A DNA stretch of 64,000 bases. Source: Kribbella sp. CA-293567. Lineage in GTDB: Bacteria > Actinomycetota > Actinomycetes > Propionibacteriales > Kribbellaceae. Location of the stretch: assembly GCF_027627575.1 (NCBI RefSeq), contig NZ_CP114065.1, forward strand, positions 6,634,001-6,698,000. Reading direction: 5' to 3'. The notes under the pieces are model-generated. The model did not search any database, had not been told where the DNA came from, and worked only from the letters and a program-made list of their open reading frames with translations. This document shows, in pieces, positions 42,832 through 51,178 of the stretch; the stretch's first letter is position 1; the number at the start of each line of letters is the position of its first letter. A program made the translations under genes and the position numbers.

Positions 42832-43409
42832 CTGCATCTTCGCCCGCCTGCCTCTCCCGTCGCGCCCGCGACACCGACCCGCAGTTGCCCGGACCTTGTG
42901 ACCAGCGAGCCAGCTCGTTGTAGACGGTGCTGAGCTGGTGCTCTCGGCACCCACCCAGCCGGTGCAGTACGCCAGGGACTGCAAGGGCTCGGCCGTGCCC
43001 CAGATCGGGCCTCGGTACGACCCGTCGGCAGCCGAAGTGCACCACAGCCGGGCTGCGATCCGAGATGCAGCCAGCCCCTCGTCTGCCGGGTGATAACGAC
43101 CACTATCACCGGGTCCCGCCCGCTGGAGTCGGTACGCCGGCCCGGATCCAGGAGGGGACCGGGCCGGATCCGGGCTCGACACGCGAGGCCGGCGCCGATC
43201 GGCGAATTGCCCATTATTACCGGTCCGGACGCAGCGGGTGGCCCGGAAGCGTCGGCCCCCGCCCCTACCGTGAGCTGCATGGACACCACCCCGCCCCGGT
43301 ACGGCGAGCATCTGCTCAGCACGCGCCCGCCGGCCTCGACGTCGACGAGCACCTGGTCCACGTCGACGACGTCGACGACCTCGCCGGCGTCGACCAGCTG
43401 GAGGTCGCG

Positions 43410-44314
43410 GTGAGCCCGGCCGCGGTGGTGCTGGCCGGCGACCACCCGCTGGCCGGCACGGTGCGCGACTTCCTGGCCGACCAGGAGTTCGCCGGCCGGG
43501 GCAAGCACACGATCCGCTGCTACCGCGGCGACCTGTTCGAGCTGGCCCAGCACACCGACGCCGGCGTCGACGGGATCGACGCCGCCGTACTGCGGTCGTG
43601 GTCGGCGGCCACCAACGATCTGGCCGTCGCCACCCGGGCCCGCAAGCAGGCCTCGGTCGCGGCGTTCCTGCGGTGGGCGGTGCGCCGCGACCTGATCGAC
43701 GCCAACCCGATGGACAAGTTCGACCGGGTCCACGTCCCCGACGGCGCACCGCGGCCGTCCCGCCGGCCCGGATCGCGACGGTGATCGCCAAGATCGACCG
43801 CGGCCGGATCCGCGACCGGCTGCTGTTCGAGTTCCTGGCCGCGACCGGCAGCCGGGTCAGCGAGGCGCTCGGGGTCTACCTCGAGGACCTCGACCTGACG
43901 CCGGGCAACGAGCACGTCCAGGTCCACGGCAAGGGCGGCCGGATCCGGGTGCTGCTGCTCAACGACCAGCGCCTGGTCAATCTGCTGCGCCGGTTCCTGC
44001 GGGAGACCGGCTGGGCCCACGGGCCGCTGTTCCGGGCCGAGCGCAACTGGACCGGCCGGCCGCTGACCTACTCCACCGTCCAGGAGCTGTGGGCCCGGTA
44101 CCGCTACCTGGCCGGCGACCCCGAGCTCGAGCTCCACCAGCTGCGGCACACCCACGCCACCGAGCTCACCCTCGACGGCGTCTCCCCGCGCACGATCCAG
44201 AAGCGGCTCGGGCACCGCAAGCTGCAGACCACGCTGGTGTACGCCGACCACACCGACGCGGCCGCCGACGCCGAACTTCGCGCCCGGCACCGCCGCCGCA
44301 CGAACAGATCCTGA
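43410..44314 (+). pseudogene. Tyrosine recombinase (XerC/D-like) with one frameshift
   Basis: GTG 43410 has GGAGG before it and opens an N-terminal SAM-like domain (TVRDFLADQEFAGRGKHTIR ... AFLRWAVRRDLIDANPMDKF). Loss of one G near 43756 shifts to the second frame, which has the whole catalytic domain: R in ATGSRVSEALG, K in HGKGGRIRVLLL, HxxR in HQLRHTHAT, H in LGHRKLQTTL and Y in LVYADH. Length is close to 300 residues. All catalytic residues remain, so a sequencing error is possible. It lies inside the direct repeats and would be the element's integrase. Confidence 0.8.
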
Positions 44315-44316
44315 AC

Positions 44317-44358
44317 GTGTAGATGCCCCGGCTCCTGGAGGAGCCTGGGCATCTACAC
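44317..44358. terminator. Long hairpin after the integrase
   Basis: GTGTAGATGCCCCGGCTCC and GGAGCCTGGGCATCTACAC are 19-base arms with one mismatch around TGGA. It follows the integrase stop by two bases and precedes the end of the minus-strand membrane gene, so it can terminate both. Confidence 0.8.
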
Positions 44359-44365
44359 GATCCCG

Positions 44366-44635
44366 TTAGTGGATCGCCCGGTCGTACAGGAAGACCGATC
44401 CCGCGAACGCGACCAGGCCGGCGATCACCGAGTCGGCGACCCCGTCGCCGGCGATGAAGGTGAGGATGCCGATGAGCACGCCGCTCAGCAGCGCGAGCAT
44501 CACGATCACCGCGCTGCGCAGGTTCACCAGCCCACGGTCGTTCGTGTCTGACTGGTCGCCTGCCAGTCCGGGCGGGACTTCATGGTGAGGAGGGGTGGCT
44601 CCTTGGCCAGTTACACGGCGCTTCTTCTGAGGCAT
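44366..44635 (-). CDS. Small two-span membrane protein
   Basis: The 89-residue protein has a basic, polar N-terminal 38 residues and two hydrophobic helices (SAVIVMLALLSGVLIGILTF and SVIAGLVAFAGSVFLYDRAI) separated by AGDGVAD. ATG 44635 or GTG 44644 may be the start; AAAGGA lies upstream. It is divergent from the large uncharacterised gene and convergent with the integrase. No family is recognised; small membrane proteins are often partners in phage-defence or toxin systems, but nothing here shows that. Confidence 0.6.
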   Translation of the reverse strand: MPQKKRRVTGQGATPPHHEVPPGLAGDQSDTNDRGLVNLRSAVIVMLALLSGVLIGILTFIAGDGVADSVIAGLVAFAGSVFLYDRAIH

Positions 44636-44889
44636 GATGGCCACAGTCCTTTCGTGGATTGATCCCCGACGAGACGACGCCTGCTCCGCTCTCTTTGGCC
44701 GGAGACTGCTTGCGGTGCTGGCGCGTCATCGTCGGGGAGGCCGCACTTCCTTGCGGCGTGCGCCCAGACTTCCGGTCCGGCGAATTTTCCGTCTACATCT
44801 CGCGGTCAGGGCCTAGTACAAAGCGGACAACCCGTGAGATTTTCGGGTACTCCGGGCATCAGCCCGCAGAGTTGTCCGGGAGGACACAC

Positions 44890-47604
44890 ATGGGGGAAAA
44901 CTCAGCGCCGTCGCGTTCTGGCCGACCACTTCGGATAGACGTGGGAGAGCTGGTTAGGGACGGCTTTTCCGTTGAGGTGGCGACCCTGATCGCCGCGCTC
45001 AATACGCTGTGCGTGCGCGCCGAGTTGACCCACGACAAGATCCGCCAGGCCCGGTTGTCCGGGTTATCGCCCAAGCGGTTCTCCAGCCAGATGAACCGCA
45101 AGGAGCGGGGGCCGGATGGGCACTTCGTTGCCGGGTTCGTTCAGGCCTGCGTAGAGGCACTAGGCGAGGATCTCGAGACGGCCCTTAAGAAGTACGGCAC
45201 TTTGTGGGAGCAGACACCAGCGGCCGGTCAAGCGTCGGCTAGGTCTCTGGAGCCGCAATCCGCGGTCACCGGCCCCGAGCTGGTCGAGGAGCTCCTAGAG
45301 CTTCTCTGGGAGGGGCGAGGTCACGAGCTTGCCGAACAGTTGATCACGGGCCAGCGACCTCTCCGGCATGTGGCACCGGCTCTCCTGGAGATCGCTCGAA
45401 GCAAGGATCACCGAGCTGTCACTTTGGTACTCGTGGCGCTCGAGATCCAAGGTGGCGATGAGATGGCATCCAGCCTGTTCGAGGCGCTGGAAGCGGGAGA
45501 CGAGGCGGTCGCGGAGAAGATCCGCGCGGTTCCCACGGTCACGCCGTTGAAGTCCACGACCAAGCCAGTGGCTGTCCCGGAGCCGGAGTTGGTGCCGTTG
45601 TCAGCCCTTGATCCGATCGTGGGGCAGGGGCGTCGCCTGGCAGCACAGATCCGGCGCGGCGGTGTTGCCCAAGCGGCGCTAGAGGTACTGCACGAAGGAA
45701 CTACTCCCAGTGAGAACGGGATGATTATCGTTCCTTCCGAAATAAGCTGGGACGCGGCGGCCGCCATGGTTAGACGAGAGAAAAGGGGTCCGGAGGCCGG
45801 CTATTCCGAGGGGTTCGACACTTCAGCGGTGCTGCAGTTGCTCGACGCGATCCTTGCGGCCGCCGACGACGGGCCACGACTCGTTGCCGCACTGCTGGAC
45901 GAGTTCGTGACAACAAACCATCCGGGGGAAGCGGCGCTATGCGTCGAACTCTGGAGCCGGCGCCCCGACCCCGAGATCCAGCCGATCAGGGACGTAGCCT
46001 CGAGTCTGAGGCCCGAAACCGTGGCAGGAGTCGTTCTACAGCTCGTAAGCCCCTACTTCCGCCGTCGCCCTGACTTCGACTATCAGTTGCGGACCACCCT
46101 CGACATATTCAGGCTGGATTCACTAGCCGCTGCGGCAACGTGCCGCACTGACGGCTCCGGTACGGCCCCAGCCGCTGTGCTCGAAAGCGGCAGCCAGAAG
46201 CTGTGGTCTGAAGTGCTGTCCTCTAGTGAAGGCCGGTCAGCCGTGGTAGCTGCGATAGCGATCTGGATCAGTGATGGCAAAAAGGCATTGCTCTCGGATG
46301 TCCTCGGCCGATTTGACACGTTGCTCCGCTCTGGGCGGACAGCGGAGATCGTGGATGTGATGGCCAGACTGGTCACCGACCACCACGAAGACTTCGTTGA
46401 CCGCTTCGTGACGGACTGGTATGTCCAGTCGTCCGAGAGCGCGGCCATCGCCCTAGCGGGAGTCGCTCGTGCCGGTGTCACAGAAGCTCAGGCAGTAGCG
46501 GGACTCTTCTATTCATCCTCAGGAGGGGTGCCCTTCGCGCTACTCAATCGGCTGGAGGATGTTGCGCCTGACGCCGTCGAAGTGACTCTGGCAGCGTTGG
46601 TAGATCGCTATCCGAGGCGGGTGTACCGGATGGCGGTCGAGGAATATGCGGCCCACCCAGGAATCACGCTGAAGTTGGTCCAGGCTCGCAGCAGGGCCAC
46701 TGGGACAACGCAGTGGTCCAGAGCGGTGGTTGGAGCGCTCAAGCACGCCGGCGCTCCCGGACCCATTACTAATCCCAGCCGCGCCATCAAATACCTCGAG
46801 GTTCTGGAAAACCTCAATCCTCAGCACCCCGTGTGGACCGAACGCGCGTGCGCCGCCTGCGAAGGAACTGGTCTCATCGATAAGTCCAACCCAGCATGGA
46901 CTACCGCAAGCGCGCTTCACGACGCACTCGACGTCTCCACCAACTGCCCGCGCTGCCGCGAAGGAAAAGCCGGACCGTATACGCGATGGGGAGGACGCCG
47001 GCCCTCGACCGCAAGCCCATCGTCAAAGCGGCCCGTGGGGACCAAGCCAGCCCCCACGTGGAGCCGACCGGTGACGTCGCCTCCACGGGCAACAGGCCTT
47101 TCCAAAGCTGACCTGCTTCGGCAGGCACTGCTGCTTGCGAAGCGGCGATCGGACCCTCACCTCCTGAAGCGGCAAGAAGTGTTTCTTCCCGCCTACTACG
47201 CCTCATACACAGATCAGGCACTTGCGGAGTGGTCCGCCGACGACGTCCTCGAGGCGGCTATGCATCATCTCGGGTTCGCTGAGGGCCGATCAAAGGGGGC
47301 GATCAACGTACGCGTTTTCACACCCACCATCCGGCTCTTCGGTTGGTCTACGGGTGACAGCACCGTCGTAGAAATCGTCGCTGACCATCATCGCGCGCTA
47401 CTTCCTCGCGACCTCGTTGGTGCGGCATCGGTCCAAGTTCGCACACTGCACACCTACCTACCACCAAAGGAACGCTGGTGGCGCATCGAAATCGACCCCA
47501 TACCGACCAAGAACGAGCGCGACCTGGAGTTCGTCATCGCAAGCCAGCTAGAAGAGCTGTTAGATGCAAAAGGCAGGACTCATTTCGGCCCGAGGCTTAG
47601 GTAG
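44890..47604 (+). CDS. Uncharacterised 904-residue HTH / helical / zinc-ribbon protein
   Basis: ATG 44890 follows GGGAGG six bases upstream; an open frame further upstream lacks support. Residues about 20-95 resemble an XRE-like helix-turn-helix used by actinomycete multidomain proteins (AELTHDKIRQARLSGLSPKR...FVAGFVQACVEALGE). Residues 130-640 are helical with HEAT/ARM-like character (VVLQLVSPYFRRRPDFDYQL). At about 655-700 a CAACEGTG ... CPRCREGK pair forms a zinc-ribbon of the DnaJ-like CxxCxGTG type. A basic, proline-rich linker leads to a C-terminal mixed domain (about 730-904; RWWRIEIDPIPTKNERDLEF). No nuclease or ATPase motif is recognised. It is the main cargo gene of the element, and defence or conflict function is only a hypothesis. 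Confidence 0.7.
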   Translation: MGENSAPSRSGRPLRIDVGELVRDGFSVEVATLIAALNTLCVRAELTHDKIRQARLSGLSPKRFSSQMNRKERGPDGHFVAGFVQACVEALGEDLETALKKYGTLWEQTPAAGQASARSLEPQSAVTGPELVEELLELLWEGRGHELAEQLITGQRPLRHVAPALLEIARSKDHRAVTLVLVALEIQGGDEMASSLFEALEAGDEAVAEKIRAVPTVTPLKSTTKPVAVPEPELVPLSALDPIVGQGRRLAAQIRRGGVAQAALEVLHEGTTPSENGMIIVPSEISWDAAAAMVRREKRGPEAGYSEGFDTSAVLQLLDAILAAADDGPRLVAALLDEFVTTNHPGEAALCVELWSRRPDPEIQPIRDVASSLRPETVAGVVLQLVSPYFRRRPDFDYQLRTTLDIFRLDSLAAAATCRTDGSGTAPAAVLESGSQKLWSEVLSSSEGRSAVVAAIAIWISDGKKALLSDVLGRFDTLLRSGRTAEIVDVMARLVTDHHEDFVDRFVTDWYVQSSESAAIALAGVARAGVTEAQAVAGLFYSSSGGVPFALLNRLEDVAPDAVEVTLAALVDRYPRRVYRMAVEEYAAHPGITLKLVQARSRATGTTQWSRAVVGALKHAGAPGPITNPSRAIKYLEVLENLNPQHPVWTERACAACEGTGLIDKSNPAWTTASALHDALDVSTNCPRCREGKAGPYTRWGGRRPSTASPSSKRPVGTKPAPTWSRPVTSPPRATGLSKADLLRQALLLAKRRSDPHLLKRQEVFLPAYYASYTDQALAEWSADDVLEAAMHHLGFAEGRSKGAINVRVFTPTIRLFGWSTGDSTVVEIVADHHRALLPRDLVGAASVQVRTLHTYLPPKERWWRIEIDPIPTKNERDLEFVIASQLEELLDAKGRTHFGPRLR

Positions 47605-47639
47605 GCCACGGGGTGGTCCTAGCGCCCCTCATAGCTTGC

Positions 47640-47666
47640 GGAATGGCTATTCCCGTGAGCCATTCC
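47640..47666. terminator. Terminator after the large unknown gene
   Basis: GGAATGGCT and AGCCATTCC form a perfect 9-bp stem with a 9-base loop, 36 bases after the stop of the 904-residue protein gene. Confidence 0.6.
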
Positions 47667-47679
47667 GAGCCTGATGAGC

Positions 47680-48023
47680 CCGGTCCGGGGACCGGATCCG
47701 GAGCTGGTCGAGCAGCTGCTCCGGACGCCGACTCGCGCATCGAGGTTAAGCCAGCCGCGGTCGAGGACTGGATCGCCGTACGTGGTGACCAGCCCAGGCC
47801 GCTGCGCGGCCGCGGCCGGCATCGCGAAGTTCAGCCGCACGACGGCCGCCGTACCTTCGCCGGCGAACTCCTCGACGCCGGCGCTGACCTGGCCGCCGTC
47901 CAGCAGCTCATGGGGCACGCCCGCGCCAGTACTACGACGATCTACGACCGGAGGATGGCCGCGGCCAAGGCCCGCGCCGCCAGCCTGGTCCACGTCCCGT
48001 ACGTCGTACCCAGCCGTGCTTAG
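47680..48023 (+). pseudogene. C-terminal remnant of a second tyrosine recombinase
   Basis: Frames here give PVRGPDPELVEQLLRTPTRA, then, shifted, PHDGRRTFAGELLDAGADLA and QQLMGHARASTTTIYDRRMA, the HxxR (here HDGRR), H and Y box end of a phage-type integrase. The upstream two thirds are missing. It is unrelated in detail to the integrase at 43410, so the element may be a composite of two. Confidence 0.7.
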
Positions 48024-48088
48024 GCTTGGGTGAAGATCGTTTGTAGTTGCGGCCGGTGACGGCATTCGCTCGGGACCGAGGGGGAGCA

Positions 48089-49027
48089 GTGGGAACAGAA
48101 ATCGAACAGCATGCATCGGACTTGCTGGAGCAGCTGTACGAGTGCCATGAGGCCAACGAAAATGAGGGCGCGACGGTGGCGCGCTTCCTGGAGGGAAAGG
48201 GGCGGGAAACGTCGTACGGGTACACCCTCATCGATTTCTTGGACAGGCATGGTCTTGTCCGGGCGGCGAACGAGATGGGCGGCGCGTGGGGCGATATCAC
48301 CTCCGCCGGGATCCGGGAGGTGCAGCAACTCCGCGCCAGGCGCGCTGACCCCAAGATCCGCACGGCGGCGCTGCGCAGGGAGATGCTCCAGTGGCTCTAC
48401 GAGCAGGAGGACAACGATCGGCACGTCACCGGCTGGGACTCGTTCGTCGAGGATCAGAACGATCACACCGAGCGGCAGGTCCGGCACGGTGCCGAGTACC
48501 TGTTCCAGCATGAACTGATCAAGGCCATCGGCGCCATGGGCGAGACGGACGGATGGATTCGACCGCAGCTGACGGTTGACGGCCGGGCGTGCGTGACCGA
48601 CTTCGGAGGCGAAGTGAGCGAATTCCTGAACCGTGGTGCCGCGCGTCCGGTCACCAACCACTCAACGACGAACACCACGTTCAACTTCACCGATAACAAG
48701 GGTGACATGTACGTGGCCGGCAACGACTTCCACCAGAAGATCAACAACGCCGGTCTGGATCCTCAGCAGATTCTCATGATCCTCGAACTCGCCGGTGGTA
48801 CCAAGCAGATGGGACCGACGCTGGGGCTGTCCGACGATCAGGCGCGTCAGCTCACAGAGACCGCGGCCGACTTGCATGCCGAAGCTGATGGCGAGAAGCC
48901 GAATCACGGGCGACTCCGTCAACTGGTCGACAAAATCTACGAGGGCGTGAAGCAGGCAACGCCGTCAGTCGCCCAGAAGACGCTCGTGACATTGGCTGAA
49001 CAGTCAATCCAGGCGCTGACCGGATAG
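48089..49027 (+). CDS. Uncharacterised tandem winged-helix-like protein
   Basis: The 312-residue protein has two similar segments of about 85 residues (about 5-95 and 100-190), each with helices then a DFLDRHGLVRAANEMGG or LFQHELIKAIGAMGETDG style hairpin, suggestive of tandem winged helices. A low-complexity TTNTTFNFTDNKGDMYVAGN strand follows, then a helical C-terminus (LRQLVDKIYEGVKQATPSVA). The NKGDMYVAGND piece resembles short beta segments before effector modules in bacterial conflict proteins. GTG 48089 lies close after GGGGGAG; GTG 48056 is possible. No enzymatic motif is recognised. It is the second cargo gene of the element. Confidence 0.65.
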   Translation: MGTEIEQHASDLLEQLYECHEANENEGATVARFLEGKGRETSYGYTLIDFLDRHGLVRAANEMGGAWGDITSAGIREVQQLRARRADPKIRTAALRREMLQWLYEQEDNDRHVTGWDSFVEDQNDHTERQVRHGAEYLFQHELIKAIGAMGETDGWIRPQLTVDGRACVTDFGGEVSEFLNRGAARPVTNHSTTNTTFNFTDNKGDMYVAGNDFHQKINNAGLDPQQILMILELAGGTKQMGPTLGLSDDQARQLTETAADLHAEADGEKPNHGRLRQLVDKIYEGVKQATPSVAQKTLVTLAEQSIQALTG

Positions 49028-49109
49028 GACCGAACTTGCTGCGAAGCGGTTCTATCCGGACCCTAGGCGCCAGCACCGACCAATTCCGGTTCGGGTCGGT
49101 GCTGGCGCC
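49022..49109. terminator. Two successive hairpins after the cargo gene
   Basis: GGATAGGACCG with CGGTTCTATCC (49022-49058; one mismatch) is followed by GGCGCCAGCACCGACC with GGTCGGTGCTGGCGCC (49066-49081/49094-49109), a perfect 16-bp stem with a 12-base loop. They end the 312-residue protein transcript and insulate the element's right end. Confidence 0.75.
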
Positions 49110-49160
49110 CACAGCAGGCCATCTAGTCAAGCTGGTCGACATCACCAGGCCTGAGGTCTG

Positions 49161-49206
49161 CTCGATACGTTGGCAACGAGCGTTATCTGCACCTTGCGCT
49201 ATTCGG
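49161..49206. repeat. Right 46-bp direct repeat of the candidate element
   Basis: It matches 42786-42831 at 42 of 46 positions in the same orientation (differences at offsets 5, 23, 30 and 39). It lies between the terminator hairpins and the MerR promoter and is taken as the opposite attachment site. Confidence 0.55.
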
Positions 49207-49263
49207 TGCCGGTACGGCGTCTCCGCTGAGGTCGAGCATCCAGCTAGTGCAGCGAATCAGAGG

Positions 49264-49293
49264 TTGCATCCGGTACCTAGGTACGGGTTTACC
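49264..49293 (+). promoter_or_regulatory. MerR-type promoter with stretched spacer
   Basis: TTGCAT (49264-49269) and a TTTACC-like -10 (49288-49293) are separated by an 18-base spacer filled by the near-palindrome CCGGTACCTAGGTACGGG. MerR proteins activate by twisting such over-long promoters. It lies directly before the two-gene operon encoding its likely regulator. Confidence 0.65.
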
Positions 49294-49301
49294 GTCGAGA
49301 C

Positions 49302-49652
49302 ATGACCACAAAACCTCTCGCTATTGATGACTGGGTGCCGCAGGCCTGCACGCTGCCAACCGCTGAGCAGCCGCTGCGGAACGCGGAGTTCGACCACCTG
49401 TTCGCTACTGGTCTCCTCGGTCTGGACCGGCTGGCACCGACCCGGTTGCAGCTGCGGCTGGACGCCGCGACCGAGGCGACCGCACGGGACCTGGCCGCCC
49501 GCGAGACGACCTGCTGCTCGTTCTTCGCGTTCGACTACGCCCCGGCCGCCGACGGGGAGCTGCTGGTGGAGGTGTCGGTGCCGACGGCGCACGTCGCGGT
49601 ACTGGACGCGCTGGCGACTCGCGCGGCCGCGACCGCGCGGCTTGCAGCGTGA
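49302..49652 (+). CDS. Conserved MerR-partner protein with CCSFF motif
   Basis: The 116-residue protein (MTTKPLAIDDWVPQACTLPT...) has ATARDLAARETTCCSFFAFD with a vicinal cysteine pair and a following aspartate near 70-76. Proteins with this ETTCCSFF signature commonly neighbour MerR regulators in actinomycetes and may bind metal, but their function is not established. ATG 49302 is just downstream of the MerR-type promoter. It overlaps the MerR gene start by four bases. Confidence 0.7.
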   Translation: MTTKPLAIDDWVPQACTLPTAEQPLRNAEFDHLFATGLLGLDRLAPTRLQLRLDAATEATARDLAARETTCCSFFAFDYAPAADGELLVEVSVPTAHVAVLDALATRAAATARLAA

Positions 49653-50194
49653 CCGACAGCGGGCTGCGCAGCGGCCAGGTCGCCGACGCCGCGGGAGTGA
49701 CCCTGCAGACGCTGCGCTACTACGAGCGCCGCGGCTTGCTGGCCGAACCCGACCGGAGCCCGGGCGGGCACCGCCTCTACCCGCAGGAGGCGGTGACGGT
49801 GCTGCGGGTGATCAAGGCCGCGCAACGGCTGGGGTTCACCTTGGAGGAGATCTCTGACCTGCTCGAGGCTGGCCAGCATCGCCACAGGCAGAACCCTGAC
49901 GAAGGCTTGCAGGCGCGGGCACGGGACAAGCTGGTCGACGTCGAGGCCAAGATCGCTGATCTGACCGTGATCGCTGCGTCGCTTCGGACAGCGCTCGATG
50001 CCGGGTGCAACGACTTGATCGACTGCGCTCACAGCCCCGGCTGCCCGCTGCCGTTCGCCGACCTGGCCACCACCCAACCCACCGGCACGCTCCTGCAGGT
50101 GGTCGACGGATCGGAGCAGCGCCGTGGCGAGCCGTCGGCATCGAGCCACACGATCAGGCGCTTCGGTCCGGCCTGGGCAGCACCGAGCAGGTGA
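49649..50194 (+). CDS. MerR-family regulator
   Basis: The 181-residue protein has a MerR winged helix (about 8-75; VADAAGVTLQTLRYYERRGL, GGHRLYPQEAVTVLRVIKAA), a coiled-coil dimer helix and a cysteine-bearing loop: DAGCNDLIDCAHSPGCPLPF with three cysteines (about 117, 123 and 129). This fits metal-sensing MerR proteins, though selectivity cannot be read. GTG 49649 overlaps the partner gene stop (GTGA). It should control its own operon through the stretched promoter upstream. Confidence 0.9.
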   Translation: MTDSGLRSGQVADAAGVTLQTLRYYERRGLLAEPDRSPGGHRLYPQEAVTVLRVIKAAQRLGFTLEEISDLLEAGQHRHRQNPDEGLQARARDKLVDVEAKIADLTVIAASLRTALDAGCNDLIDCAHSPGCPLPFADLATTQPTGTLLQVVDGSEQRRGEPSASSHTIRRFGPAWAAPSR

Positions 50195-50527
50195 GGACAT
50201 GATGGAGCCGGCCTGCGGCCGCTGGAGGAGTCCTCCCGTCGCTCTAGGGCCTACAGCCCAAGACAGAGCCGGTCACGTCCCACCAATCGGAGTCGCCACA
50301 CCGCACTGACCGATTATCCTGCCGGCCGCGTTCCAGGCACCCGGCAGCCAAACCGTCTCTCCGAGCGACCTGCGGAGATGTCATACGCCGACCGAGCGGG
50401 AACCTCATCACGCTGATGCCCATGTGTAGAGGAGCACCGCTCGGCGCTCTACTCGTCAGATCGGCCATGAGCGACGTGTCCGCCGAAGCGATCAGTACGC
50501 CATGATGGGCCCAAGGAGGATTAGTTG

Positions 50528-51178
50528 ATGTTCCGAACTCGAAACAAGTTGCTTGTGACCGCGTTGGCGTACGCCAACGCAGGAATCGCGGTGAGGCCAG
50601 CCGCCGCATTAGTACGCGCGCCGGTCAAAGACGATGCCTTCGGGCGATGGGCGTGCAGCTGCGGCGATCGAGTCTGCAAGTTGCCTGGTGAGCACGTCTG
50701 TACTGGCGGCGATTGGACGGTTGACGCAGACACCATCACTGCGATCTGGGATGTGGCTTCGCCTCCCAACCTACTCGCTACGTCGGGCGAGCGAATCTCC
50801 TTCTGGCGGTTGCCTCGCCTAAGCGGAGCCGAAGGAATGCGACTGTTCGAGCAGCGGCGTCCTGGGCCGTGGCCACCGCAGATGAAGCTTGCCGACGGCG
50901 ATTGGCTGGTGGCGACGCGACCTGCTATCTCACAGGTCGCACTACCCACCGGAGTGGTGCACCTTGAGCCCGGCGTACCGGTGCTGGTCCCGCCATCGCG
51001 TCGTCCCGCTGCTCAGAACGGCCTCTTCGACCGTGCCACTCGCACGCGCTGGGAGCAAGCTTCGCGGTTTCCGAGAGCGCCACTGCCTGCGGCCGAGGAC
51101 GTCCTCGGGCTGGTTGATCGCGCGGAGCAGGAACGGGTCGAACTGCTGACTGGCATCCGCTCAACTCCCCGCAACTAG
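50528..51178 (+). CDS. Prim-pol-domain-like protein 1
   Basis: The 216-residue protein begins MFRTRNKLLVTALAYANAGI and carries CSCGDRVCKLPGEHVCTGGD (about 40-60), a start found in the N-terminal prim-pol (archaeo-eukaryotic primase-like) domain of plasmid bifunctional primases. The helical replicative C-terminal part and the usual catalytic aspartates are absent, so it is probably not a polymerase. AAGGAGG nine bases upstream gives a strong start at ATG 50528. It converges, with a four-base overlap, on a paralogous gene. Bases 50195-50527 show no gene. Confidence 0.6.
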   Translation: MFRTRNKLLVTALAYANAGIAVRPAAALVRAPVKDDAFGRWACSCGDRVCKLPGEHVCTGGDWTVDADTITAIWDVASPPNLLATSGERISFWRLPRLSGAEGMRLFEQRRPGPWPPQMKLADGDWLVATRPAISQVALPTGVVHLEPGVPVLVPPSRRPAAQNGLFDRATRTRWEQASRFPRAPLPAAEDVLGLVDRAEQERVELLTGIRSTPRN

